A stretch of 64,000 bases of DNA from Andrena cerasifolii (taxonomy: Eukaryota > Arthropoda > Insecta > Hymenoptera > Andrenidae): positions 15,017,433 to 15,081,432 of the forward strand of contig NC_135120.1 in the NCBI RefSeq assembly GCF_050908995.1, given 5' to 3'. The translations under genes were made by a program, and so were the position numbers. Under the pieces are notes generated by a model. It was not told where the DNA came from. It did no database searches and saw nothing but the letters and a program-made list of their open reading frames with translations. The first letter of the stretch is position 1; each line of letters starts with the position of its first letter. This document shows positions 36,003 to 48,600 of the stretch, piece by piece.

Positions 36003-37057
36003 TACAACAATGGCTATTTATACAAACAAAAAGTGCATGTACTTGAGTCTTGATTGCCCGCGTCTTAATGATTCTCGCGGAAGTGTTCGTTCCAGGGGTA
36101 ATATTTAGGGAACAATCGTGCCGCTGCGATTGCTGTTGCTCCTTGCGCGTGATCTGGCTCCTTAGAACGGATATGCGCTATAGTGCAAATGGGAAACTCG
36201 TAATTCGGGTGGACAATGCCTCGAGGGTTGTAATGCTCCGTCTAAGATTAAATATACGGTGGAAATATTGATTCGTGCAATTGCTGGTGACCGTGGAGGA
36301 TACTCAGAAAAAGGAGGCACTCTGGATGAAAATATGTTCCCCCGTTTCAATCCCGGATCGAGTATTTTGATTTGTACGGTGCCTCGGGAGACCGACGCCA
36401 TATTTTGCGTGTTCAATGCAGAGGTATGGAAAAATTCCTGCCCTATTTTTCTTTCTACCCGTGGAGAACAAACTGCAAGGGACGCGAGAGAATAAATACG
36501 AATGGCGGCAAACGAACTCGAAGGTGTAGAATTGCAAACGGTGAATGTGTCAAATTCCTTCGTGGCTTCAGCACGTAAGTACTGCGAGCGTACGGCGACG
36601 TAAATGTAGATTATCGCGGCGACAGGTTGAAAATGTCGTTGAATTTACATGAATCGATATATGAAAATGCAACATCACGAGGTAGTGCGTGTCGTGTTAG
36701 TCCACTAGCAACAAAGTCAATATTTCACTGGGTCAACCACTACGCCGTTGGGGGAATTACGCTTATCGCGGTAAATAGTTAACGTTGATTAACTCCCTTA
36801 CGGCCGGTACACGGAATTTGACACGGAGACGTAATGAAGGGCAGTGTACGCGGCCAGACGTTGTAACGAGACGTTGCTTCGACACGTTTTATCGAACAGA
36901 CTTAAAGCCGGCGGCACAATTAGACTTGTTAAGATTCAAAGGGGCCTCTACATAGGTCAAATAGCCCAAGCATTTTACACACGTCAATTAGTTTATCGAT
37001 CGAACCGCGAACCGACAATTGTATCCTTGCTCCGATTTCATTCGCTAATATTTAATA

Positions 37058-37927
37058 TGGGAGGGTGGGGTAATTTCGAACACCTAAGCAAAAACGCAAA
37101 CAGAACGAAAACTATGTGAGAAATGAATTTGTTTATTATTTACGAGCATACTTAAACTATTCGTCTATAAAGTGCTGTTACGAATGTTTGGAAAATTATA
37201 ATAAAAATCAACTTTATAGTGAAAATGCAAAACCCTTGGTGTTAGTGATTACTCGACTGCCGTGGGGTAATCGCGAACTGAGGGCTAAATATCGCAGAAG
37301 TCGCACAGAAAGCGCAACTTCAATGGTCAACTCATAAAAAATGTTGCTACAACCTATACCTAATGTATTCTTCAAATTCCTCTTCTTGTGCGTTAGAAAA
37401 AAATTGCAATTGGTCGGAATATCGAAAAAAATAGTAAAGGTTGGTTTTAAACTTTTTTTTCTAAGCCTGTAATAAAAATTCAAAAATCCCTTTTGTAGAT
37501 TTAAGTAAGTTTGAACGAAGGTTCGAGATTACTCCAACCGATTTGTTCGTCAATATCCCACGACATCAAAAAATAAAAAAGAATTTATTTCAGAGATTGG
37601 ATTCGTGATTCAAGCAACGCGTTGGTCACAAAATGTAGGTAAAAAGTGCTTTATTTCAGCTTTAAAAAAAAAAAACAATTGTATCATTAATTCAACAGTA
37701 ATTACATGCAATTGAAAATGGAGAAAATACTACTTGAAACATGATGAAAATAATAAATTGTGTTTATCTTGAATAGCATGAGCGTTCTGCATTTATTACT
37801 TTCTGCCCGGCGTTGGATACGATCTAAACTATTAGCTAGTGGAGAGGGAACATCGTTTTTAATTATTAAAGCGGCGCAACCATCGCATTCGCGACTACCC
37901 CGCGTTCGTGTTTACCCCACTCTCCCT
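37058..37927. mobile_element. Probable DNA transposon, 870 bp, GTGGGGTAA-type ends
   Basis: The left end GGGAGGGTGGGGTAATTTCG (37059 on) is matched by the complement of the right end, GGGAGAGTGGGGTAAACACG (37926 backwards); both continue into AAC. TA dinucleotides at 37056-37057 and 37928-37929 could be the target duplication, with one unpaired base at the ends. The GTGGGGTAANNNCGAAC word recurs inside at 37262-37278 and, weakly and inverted, at 37522-37538. No coding capacity is seen. Length and design resemble the element at 35135-36002, but internal sequences do not obviously match. Confidence 0.6.
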
Positions 37928-38746
37928 TAAGTGCTTGAAAACCAATGGCAGAACCACACTTCATTCGATTCCTCATCGTCACACATCCAGATCAAGGAAT
38001 AAGTTTCGCCCAGATTGCCATTTTACTCGATTGAACCGATGCGTTTCTAGAGGTTGTGTCAAGAGAAAGACCGACGGGATGTAATGGCTTCTAAATATGT
38101 TGTTCAGAGGTAAATAGATATTCGAACAGGTGGACGTCCATAGGTGTCTGACAGGGATCTTTTCTTAACACACTTCTGGCAAAAAGGTCACGGGGTAACT
38201 CGTGTGTAGGTATATCCTTCTCGCATAGTTTGATGAGTTCTAACGTGTCGTAAGTTCGTCCTTCCACGTAACAATACCTGCTTGCACCTGCTGATGAGCC
38301 TGGCTTCCGCGAAGCCAGGAGAGGTCCGAAGCGATGAACTGTACTAATAAATGCCAGACAACCGGGCTAGAATCTTCTCGAGCAAGTAGTAGCCTAAGGT
38401 TAACTGTGACACACAAGAATGGCTTCACCCAAGTCGCCATGGTACACATGCGAACAGTAGTCGCACGCGCTGGCGAGCGTGTAATCCTAACTATCGTAGG
38501 ACGATGATCGAGAGACTTTATTCTATCGTGCGAAAAAGTGCACCCTTCCGATGCGATAGTCGACGTTCCTACATGGTAAGGAGCATGTTTGCAACGTATC
38601 TTCATGCGTGACACAGAAAGGAATCAAACCTCCATTGCTTGTGTCGATATCAGCTGTTCCCGTGGCAGTTCAATTTTATCTGACAAGGATATTTTCTAGA
38701 ACTTTACTTTAATCGAACGCACGAATTAAGTAAAGCGACTAGTTAA

Positions 38747-39492
38747 GGGGACTAGGCAGTCAGATCGCTCGAAAATCAAGTATTTCTTGCGAATTAATTA
38801 CAAGGAGATGAACACAAATTGTGACTAGTACTTTTGGGTAATGTTTGTTAATACTATAAACAGTAGAAAAAAAATATTTGAATAATATATACATATGTAT
38901 GACAGCGCTACAATTGCCTGATATATAAGTGTTTTTTCTGGAGCCGCTGTAATTTTGCAGTGATTCTGGGCGTAAGAAATTGAATTGTGAAATATCCTCT
39001 AAAAATGTTACTTTGCCCTGACCCCCATTCTACCCTGAACCTATTAAAAAAGAAAAAAATCAAAATTATAAAAATGCCGGCTGTAAAACGGCAAATTTTA
39101 AAGAAACTTAATTTTTCGCCAGGGAAAAGAGCCATTTTATTTTTTTTCGTCGAAACAGAAGTTTTCACAGTCTTACGCTTAGGTTCAGGTCGTAACTAGA
39201 CATGTTTCACATATGCTGACTTTTTTTCAAATCGACTTGTACCTCCGTTTTTTCGCAATCACTGCAAAACGAAGAGGAAATATGATTCCGAGAAAAACGC
39301 GTTTAAAGTTTCGAAAGACGAATTAGTCTACCTGCGTGCGCACAGAAATGGTTTATGACGCACTCGACCTTTTCGGCTGTCAAATCCTTAATTTTGCGAA
39401 TTTTATTATAAACCAAACGGCATTTTACTCGGGAAGGGTGGTACTTTCGAAAAATACAACAAAAAAATCGAGTTTCTGACTGCCTAGTCCCA
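38747..39492. mobile_element. TTAA-duplicating MITE, 746 bp
   Basis: TTAA lies immediately outside each end (38743-38746 and 39493-39496). The inverted ends share GGGACTAGGCAGTCAGA over 17 bp, one base in from the border, and then a CTCGA word. A TTAA duplication is made by piggyBac, Kolobok and Sola3-type elements; the G-rich ends do not fit the usual CCY start of piggyBac. The longest internal frame (38908-39168, minus) is low-complexity Phe/Ile and is not a recognisable transposase, so the element is probably non-autonomous. Confidence 0.75.
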
Positions 39493-42400
39493 TTAATGTA
39501 ACGTCGAGGGTTTCAATAAAGGACTCGGGGACACGAAAGGATCTCGAGACTAATTTTTCCGCGTTAACAATCGCTCGACTGCACGTAACGCGCTCTTGTG
39601 ATAATGTAATAGGTGAAGTGAACACGGGCTGGCCTCGCAATTCATAGAAGCCGTGACTTTACGAGTGCACGAAATACGGTAGGCGCTAAAGTTTCGAGCC
39701 TGCGATTCTTCCTTCTTATTAAATCTGTTTATACGTGACATGAATTTTGCATACACAAATTCCATGAAGAATGCTCCAATAATTACAAACACACGGGCAG
39801 GAAGAATACTGCAGTTCAGCCCGTCACAATTTTGCTTGATGTAACAGGAAGTATCTGCTCATTCGTTCATTAATAATTCAACAGCGCAACTTTAATTGAT
39901 ACCGAACGCGTAACAACGAAATAAAGAGAATGCGACATCGATTAAACGAGAAACCATAACATTTATCCCGGGGGAGAGTCGTTGCCCCCATCGGCGCACA
40001 AAAACTCCCATTTACCGCTGAAATTTCCGCGAAACAATATCAGTGAACCGGATGGCAAGCAATAATTTAAAAGACCCGTATATTTCGGCATCGCTGGCGT
40101 AAATATGTATTCAAAGCCCGGCGACCAACGGACGCCGGGTACTACCAACAGGTGCATATCACTTAATTACCTTTTCTTTTGCAAATTAATTATCCAGAGC
40201 CACTTAAAATTACCCTCGACCGCGTACATGACGCCGTTTTGATATCTATACAAGCTGGCGTGCGGCCAGATGCGATTGAAACCCAATAGGCAACGGGGAA
40301 ACGGCGGATAAAAATTCGGTAAATCGAGACCGAAATTATTAAACGGAAGGGAAATGCAGTATACTTTAAAAGAAAGGGGACCCGGGGAACCGGCCGGACA
40401 ATTTACGAGCGCGCAACAGTCGCCGAAGTGGATGAAGAATACATTCCGCGAATTATTCGTACATCCCGCATCCCACATCGTATGGTCAAATGAACCTACC
40501 TCGAAAGAAGGGGCGCAACGGGGAACACACGTGCACCCTCGGCCTTTAAAGTGCATGCACGGTACGAGCACGGAAGGGCTATGAAAACGAAGTCGCGTTC
40601 GGGTAACGCGGACAAAAGGGGAGCACCCCCGAAACGTAATAATCTAAAAAGCACGATGCAAGAAGGGATGGAGGCAAGCCGCAAAGGAGGGGCGAAGGAT
40701 GGTCGAGGAGCGTGAAGATTTCACGGAAAAGCACGCCGATGCTAAGGGGTGAGGATGTATTGGTACGGGTGTGCACGAAGTTAGTACGCGTGCCGTGTCT
40801 TTTGCCTTCGAACAACTCGAGACAATAGGCGTCTACGTATGAATACCAGTCGAGAAGTTCTTGTCGGCGTTCTCCGTCGTCATTGTCTAGCGCTCGCGTC
40901 CCCCGCTTTGTATCTGTTCCACGGCTGGCACGTCCGTGCACGAGCGACGGTGGTGTGTTGGCGTGCACACGTTAATGGGATACTTTCCACCCTATGCTTT
41001 TTCTCTCCCGCGGCGGTGAGCGTTTCAATGGCATGAAAACGCGCCCCGGCGCGGTGACGGGAGCCGAGGAGCCCGTGGAACATGTCGCCCGGCCCCGTCG
41101 GAAAAACCTGGCCGCCGTTGTATTTATAACGTGGCTATATTAGAGGCAATATTTACGTGACGCGTGAATCCGCTACCTTATCGCGCCCTATCAGCCACCC
41201 CGTCGCGGATCCGCCGATGGCCGTCGTGCGTCTCCCTCGATACCTACCCTGCATCGTCTCGCGCGGAAAATGTTCAAGTGCCTTCGTCGAGGATCCACCC
41301 TTGCGAGAATCCCCCAGAGGGATAAGGATTTCCCCCATCCCGCGTCGGGGATACAAGAAGAGACTCGAGTGCCTCTGGATTTCGGTCCCCGTTCGACGGG
41401 AAAGGGATTTCGAATTCATGGCGCGGGATTCCGGGGAAATCGTTTCCTCGAGTATTAAGGAGCGCGTGTGATTACGCCGGTGTATGAAATAACGATACAT
41501 GGTCTCTGCAGAGGATTCCGATATGTATCGATACGTTTCTACGGTACACGCTGACTCTGACTAACAAGGAGAGAACTTGAAAAACAAGAATTGAACTTGC
41601 ACATACTATTTTACTTTTACCAAAATGTTTCTAACTATATTTTAAGGTCTTCGCATACATTCAAACTAATTACGATAGCCAATCACGTTAAAGGCGCAGT
41701 GCGCCGCTTGCAATAGAACGTAGAGCTACAGACACCTCGTACTCGAAATGGCAATTTTGTTCACGCTAGAAGTAATATCTAGTATACAAATTATATGCGT
41801 ATTAGATATGTTTTGTTTAGAATTTTATTTCTAGATAACTTGAGAACTACATTTCCCTGTAGGAGGACACCTTACTATAAGTAAACTTCAATAATAATTG
41901 TATTTGCTAATTTGTAGGAAATACAAATTCTGATTTATCCGTATTTTCGGTTCGACTGTGAAGTATAAGAAAATAAATTTCCATGAAAATAGATGAAGAT
42001 TTACAAGAATTATTAACAAAAAATAACAATTTTTTATGTATTATTTAAACAAATGGACTTTTTGAAAATCTGGCGAGTCAGTCATATTTCGCATTCAAAG
42101 ACACAAAATTCGTCCATGGACACTATTCCCCTATCTCTAATAGTTCTCGAGATATTCCACAAAAATGATTTTTCAACCCTAACTTTGAACGCAGTTTTCA
42201 CCGCCCAAATATGAAAACGGGGGAAAATAAAAAAACACGTATTTCTTATTTTTCGGTCCTCTATAACATATCCAAGAATCAGAATGATCGGAGGCGGACA
42301 CCTAAAATACTCTCGTTGTAAGTAGGAGAATCTACTGGTAAACTGACAGCGTCCACTGAATTTACAAAGTGGCATTATGGATAAGGAAGCAAGTGGTATA

Positions 42401-45400
42401 AACGATGACTGGTGAAACGTAGGAAGAATGCAATTCCGCGCAGTTCAGTTGCGATAGCTACAGCTTTCCCTCCTTTCCATGTGTCACTACCATGGCTGGG
42501 ATATGGTATGTATGCATATCAGCGTATCTTATCGATCGTATCACGTAATTCTATAAATACATTCTCTCTATGTTTCCCGTCAATCTTTTATCGCGATACG
42601 TAGTACGAAACGAACTCGGACCTGACGCGATCCAATGCAGGTATTTTGAGGAACGAGATGAATAGTTGAGGAGGGACCTCGGGCCGGGCAGAACTCTTAC
42701 CTCTATTCCAGGGTAATACATAATACACCTGCGCTTGTTCCAAGCGCCGGGACAATTTTCCAAAAATTCCTCGCAACGCTGAACAGCGGCGCGCCAAAGT
42801 GTACGCCTAGGAAATACCGCTGGCAAAGGAATTTCACTTCGAACGCTCGGGCCAGCCTGTTTTTTTCCCCGGCTGACAATAAAAGGAGGAATGAACGATC
42901 TTTCTCGCACGGCATTCCACATTTCCCTTACCTGGTTTCTATTTCAATAGAAATGCTGTTCGCGCGGTAGCTGCGAAAATACGAAAAGGACGGGAGCGGC
43001 TGGTCGTCTCGAGAGCGTGCGCTGGAAACGCTCGTTACAGAACGTCGAATGCGAAAGAGGGAAAGGAGCGCGAGGACAGGGGAGCATGCAAAAACGGAGG
43101 AATCCCCTAGCGAGGTTCCCTTATTAGATTCCGACGATACGTAAGTCCGTTGGCGTGCGAGCGCTTTGTCGTTGCTTCCTCGTGGAACAGCGTCTTTCTG
43201 CAGTCACATGACGCCAAGGATTATTAGCCGACATGTACCAAACGTACGAACGATGCTGCAAGATCGTAGCACGTCGCCCGCGTACGTATGGCAGCCCTGT
43301 GCTCGGTGCATCCGCGAAAGAACAAGCAGAACGACGGGAATCGAGAAGGCTAATGAGGCGGCGTCGAAGGGAGAATAAAGACACGCGGCCTGGTTAGATA
43401 AGCCATTGATTAGGAAATGAAGCGACCCAGAGGAAGCTCTAGGGACGTTAAAAATTACGGTGGCCGTGTTGCAACGGAGGAACCCCGCTATCGACTACGA
43501 ATATGCAGCAAGAAGTGTAAGAAAGCGGCGGCAGAAGCGAGACCTGGGCCGTTTCGAGAGCGAATAACAAACGCCGGTGGAAACGTGAACCAGAGTCTGC
43601 TTTACTTAACTATTTAAGATGGCATAAAAAAGGGGCGGAAGAGTTAATGTGGCTCCACAAATCAACTGTGCCTGGAGGGAATTTGCGGCTTTCTGATTTA
43701 GCGATGCAATTTTCGCGAGTACTGTGTCCATAAAGATCTGTTTCCACGAGTACAAGAATTCCTCGGAGGTTCTTCGACCGTTTCTTTAGATCGCTTTGTG
43801 TAATTAAGAGAGAGAAAGGGCGAAATATGGCACCGAAGGTGGCACGTGCGTAATATCGTATTTCGTTGACGCTGCAATTGGTCCCACGCGAAATTATAGC
43901 GTAATGAATATCAGGCGAGGGAAGAACGTCTCCAGCAAGTTTGTTAAGTTTCGCAAGATCTCTGCAGCGTGCTACTGACCTTTGAGCTCGCCCCCGTATC
44001 CAGTCACAGGTGCAGCGGCCAAGATTCATCGTAATTACGGAATCACTAACGAGATAAATCAAAGGTACCTTCCGTACCCTGCGGAACGAATTAATTGCTT
44101 GAGTAGCGAAGTTACGTGCTCCACTGACGGTCTTGCCGGTGATTTCTACGACGATTCGTCATCAATGAAACTACCGCCAGGCATTAATGACTGTAGTCAT
44201 TAAGTGGAATCAATAGTGCAATACGGTCGTGCTGCTTTAAGCTGATTTGCGATATTAATCGTCCGTTCAAGCTCGCTCCGTACCGAATATCAAACCGACT
44301 CCATCAGTCACTCTGTATTTCCAACGTATCAATTTAACAAGATTATCATCGTTACGTCGAATAATAATACACACGTACGAGCTGAAAATTTCATTTTTTT
44401 TTTAACCAGTTTCGTTATAGATTATTTAAGCAAATGCTAACAGAAGAAGGTTTCCTGTACAACTTGCGCGTAAAAGGATTTTTTTTAAAGAAGAAGGTTA
44501 CCATCGAACGCTGCGAGCGCGGGAGGAACGATCAATGGCTATAAATCTGACTCAATGGCGTTCTACATGTCCGAGACTCGACGTACGAGGAAGATAAGAT
44601 AACGATATTTGCGATTATCGTCCATCACGGTTTTTCCAGAATCATCCTTAAGTGAACATATGGCTTTATTGGTGCGGCGTGCGTGCGTATTTTAAGAAAC
44701 GGAAAACTGGAATGACACGATCCTGAGATATTCGGCGTCGCGTGCTCGCTAATTATTTGCCACGATGGTATCGGGAATTTCTACCAAGCTCGCGGTGTTA
44801 CACACCTCGGCGAACTATGTAAAACATCGTAGAAGTATCCCCGAAGGTTAAAATTGCGACGGTGGAAATAGATTAAAGTGGGGCCGGGTAATTACAATTT
44901 TCGCTGCGTTACATTTCGTGCCTGGAATGATGACACGCGATTTATACGTCGCCCTCCAAGAGTGAATCGAACGAATTCCCGAGATCACGGATATGATGTC
45001 TTATCCCTTTTTATCCTAAGGGCCCCTAAAACCCCTCGGAAACCAATAAAACCCGACCGTTTCCTCCCACGATAAAATCAAACAGTTTGATGCCCCCCCT
45101 CCGAATGAGATTCTAATTTATTCAGGGCTCGGTATTGAACGATACGAGCGTCCTTTGCACTTCGTAACTTCCCAACTACCACATTTTTCCCATTCTTAGC
45201 ATTAGTGGCCTGGTGCTTGGAGAAGTTTCAATCGCTCTACAGCAGAGTAAACGGTATCATTCAGTGATTTTCGTAATACGTAGAATACTCTTTTTTTTCA
45301 ATTGAAAAGTCAATCAGGGATCGTTCGTTTCCTTGCTCAATAAGGCGTTCCATAGGCGACGTAACATTCGATACCGCTCGTCGCTACATTTCCCTTCGTT

Positions 45401-45636
45401 TCCCGAAAGGCGTAAATCAAGGCGTACTCGTATCCGTCTTCTTTCTACCGTGAAATCCAATATCTCATGTACGAAACTTACGATTTCACGTGGACTGATG
45501 AAGAATCGTATTCGGTGCCCGAGTGATCGATAAATCCTTTGTCTTCGGGCAGAGTCATCAATAGCGCGACTAGCAGGAAAATAAAGTTGCCTTTATCGCT
45601 ACAATAAATTGCCCTGCGAGAAGGGATTTTTCGAAG

Positions 45637-45659
45637 CTCTCTCTCTCTCTCTCTCTCTC
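45637..45659. repeat. (CT)n microsatellite
   Basis: An uninterrupted CT dinucleotide run of 23 nt on the plus strand within unc-13 intron 1. Confidence 0.95.
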
Positions 45660-48600
45660 GTTTTCGTTAATATCGGTCGTTGGACTCGTAAACCAAGACA
45701 AATCGATATCACATCCAACGAGTCCCGTGCGTGATGGAACCCTCGAGTATCAAGTGTTCGGTGTATAAACTACCGCAGGCTAATTTACAGAACGCCATTT
45801 CGCCCCGTGTGTCAAGCGAAGTATCAAAGTGTTGGATTCGAAAGTTACGAGGGCTTCAATTATCTTTGTAATCCTCGATTAAACTCATCGGGAGATGATT
45901 TGCCAGTGACGTCCAAGGATGTACGCGATAAAGAGGGTGTCGCCCCCCTGCGGGCATGTGCATCGAAGGAGGAAGATTACCGAGCCATAAAATGTTCAGC
46001 GCATCTTTCGACTCGATGGCCTGACTCAAGCACAATAAACATCTCGCGCCAGCGCGCAATAAATATTCCCAAAAGCTCCCCAAAGTCCTGCGTATATCGC
46101 GGTAATAAGCTGTGGCCTATTACCGCGGGAAATTGTGCAAGTACTTAGCGCTGGGAAGCCCGCTGATAACAAGAGCAAAAGTAATTACAAGATCGGACCG
46201 TAACACCGAATAATCTGCAAACTAGCCCAAAGCGTAATTTATACCTACTTCCTCCGCCAAGAATTTCTTTTCCGTTATCTTTCCACTCTTGACATATACA
46301 ACTGCATTTTCAGGAGAACAATGCGCAGAGGAGCCTGAAATCGCGCAGAACCACGCGAAACAATAAAATATAGAGTTCCATTAAAAGGGAACAGCTACCT
46401 AGCAGCATCGCAGCTGCACACGGATACATAAATCCATAACGATAACGTAACAAAAACTGGAGCACTGAAAACCATTGGGTCTCGCTCGCCCACCTTTCTC
46501 GTATCTTTAATCGTTCCGCCCCGTTCCTACGGGCGAAGCTTTGCGTTCTGCTTGGCGTTTACAAATCCTTTGAACCAGAGGGAGGCTGAGAAGCGAAGGA
46601 GAAGAAGGAAGCATCTCGACGACGAGTGAAAATCTCGGTCAAACCAGCGCACAGCAAAGCGATTAAACCGGCACGAGAGGGACGGTGGATAAAATTTTAA
46701 AGGGGGAACAGAGGTCCCCTTGAATCTGGGCAATTGGCCGTCCGCCTAAATAATTTATACCGTGCAAGTACATTTACAGCGGAGGAGGCTGGTAACGAGC
46801 GGCCCCGTCGGACCTGCACTTAACGGAGTTTCTCTCTCCAGTCCGATAATTCGTTCGATAATATTGTTTTCGCGCGTAATTAACCCCCTTCGCCGGCACG
46901 TGAACTCGGCCGCCTACGTTGCTCTCTTCACTCGTGGAATTTTCGATTGCCAGCTGCCCCATGAAACCAATAACCATCAGCGTAGTTGGCTCCACGTGCA
47001 TCGGGCACGGCCACGCGAAAATTACACGACCTACGTAGCAACGGAACTGCGAGGGCGGATGACGTGGTGGGCATGTTCCACGGAACAAGCCGAATAGATG
47101 GATCGGCTCTGCTCGCCTCGTAAATGGCGTCGACCTTTTCGAAAACCTTATACGCGTCGACGGAAAGAGCCGTGGAAGGTGGAAGAACTCGTTGCCCTGC
47201 GGTTCCGGGGGAACTAGCGGAATAAACGCACGGCTTCTAATAAACGTATCGAGGAGGCAAGTGGAAACGTCTCTCCATTCCACTTCAGGTCCATCCAGAG
47301 AATTAATGGTGTATTTTAAACGAATCTTGCATTTTTATCGTGGGCAGCGTCGGACACAGATATCTCTGGCTGAATTAAAAGATTAACTTGAGCCTAGATT
47401 AACGCCTCTATGTTATATTGAAATATATGCATGCGTTTTAATAACGCTATTCCACTGTTCAAACACGCTGGCGAACGCGTCGTTGAAATTTCCTTTCAGG
47501 GATCCTGATTTCTGCGCGTCATGGATTTTTCCCGTTTATCGGAAATAAATAGAAAGGCAGAGGGAAGAGGAGGGCCGGATGAGAAGGAGGGGAGGTAGAG
47601 AGGGTCGAGAGATGTACGGAAAGGAGAGAAAAAGGAACGAGAGAATCCATACTCCGCTGTCTGGTGACAGTCAAGCTATTGCTTCCTCTGTCTCCTTCTT
47701 TCCTTCAGCCCTCCTTGCTCCCTCCGCGGGTTCAAAGCACCCCATTTATAATGACGATGCTCGTATCCTTAACCAAGGAAGATCCTTCCTGCGGCTACAA
47801 ACTCCCACAGGATCCTCATATTGGATTCCTACCCCCTCCGCTTGAAAACCCCACGATACCTAGTTATCTGGCTCTGAACGCTTGAAAATGGAGATGTATC
47901 CCGTCGTTCATAGACGCGTCACTGACAATTGTGCACGGAATGAAATCTAACGAATTATTACTGATTCGCAGCCAGCCCTTTTTGTTAATCACCTGCGATC
48001 CTTCCGACGAAACGCGTCGCGCCGGTGCAACGGGTAAACGGTTACATCTGTACAGCCCAGGAGCCTTATGAAATCTATTTATTTATTTAAACGAGAATGT
48101 ACGCGCAATTGTAATAGGTGACATGCTCGGCGGAGTTTTAACCACCGCTTCCACAGACAATTTTGCAGGAAATGAATATTTATGAGGCTGGCGAAAGTCC
48201 GTTTTGCGTGCGACTTCCGTGCCCCGAAGAAAAATGGTCCGGCACGAAAAACCCTAGCCACCCTGCCATTAAACGCTAGGCACAATTGGAGGATCGCGGC
48301 CGTGGCAAATTGCATGACATTATTCGCCACGTGGAACAGTCTGCAAAATCTACTTCCGTAGTTTGACGATATCGAAGCATGCGAATGGGAAGCGAGCACG
48401 ACAACGAGTTCATAGATTTGGAAAATACGGAGTCATCGCGCAGTGACTTCACCGGGAGAGGCCTAAGGCAGGCTGACTATGCGATACACCTCGTCTTCTA
48501 AATTTTCCAAGAGAAATTCTACCAGCAATGTTCCACGGTACTGTTCAATAGTCAGTTTCCTGACCAAGGCTCTCAATCCCAAGAAATGTCCCCGCTACTT

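Noticed and set aside
39005..39040. Sequence inside the 38.7-kb element resembling the end of the 35.1-kb element
   Set aside because: Only the GGCAAAGT core matches well and the rest has several mismatches, too weak to call a nested insertion.
41580..42380. AT-rich patch that looks like an old transposon
   Set aside because: No inverted ends or target duplication could be paired, and there is no coding remnant.
46774..47283. A 169-codon minus-strand frame
   Set aside because: No domain, no splice signals and no homology that I recognise; probably chance.
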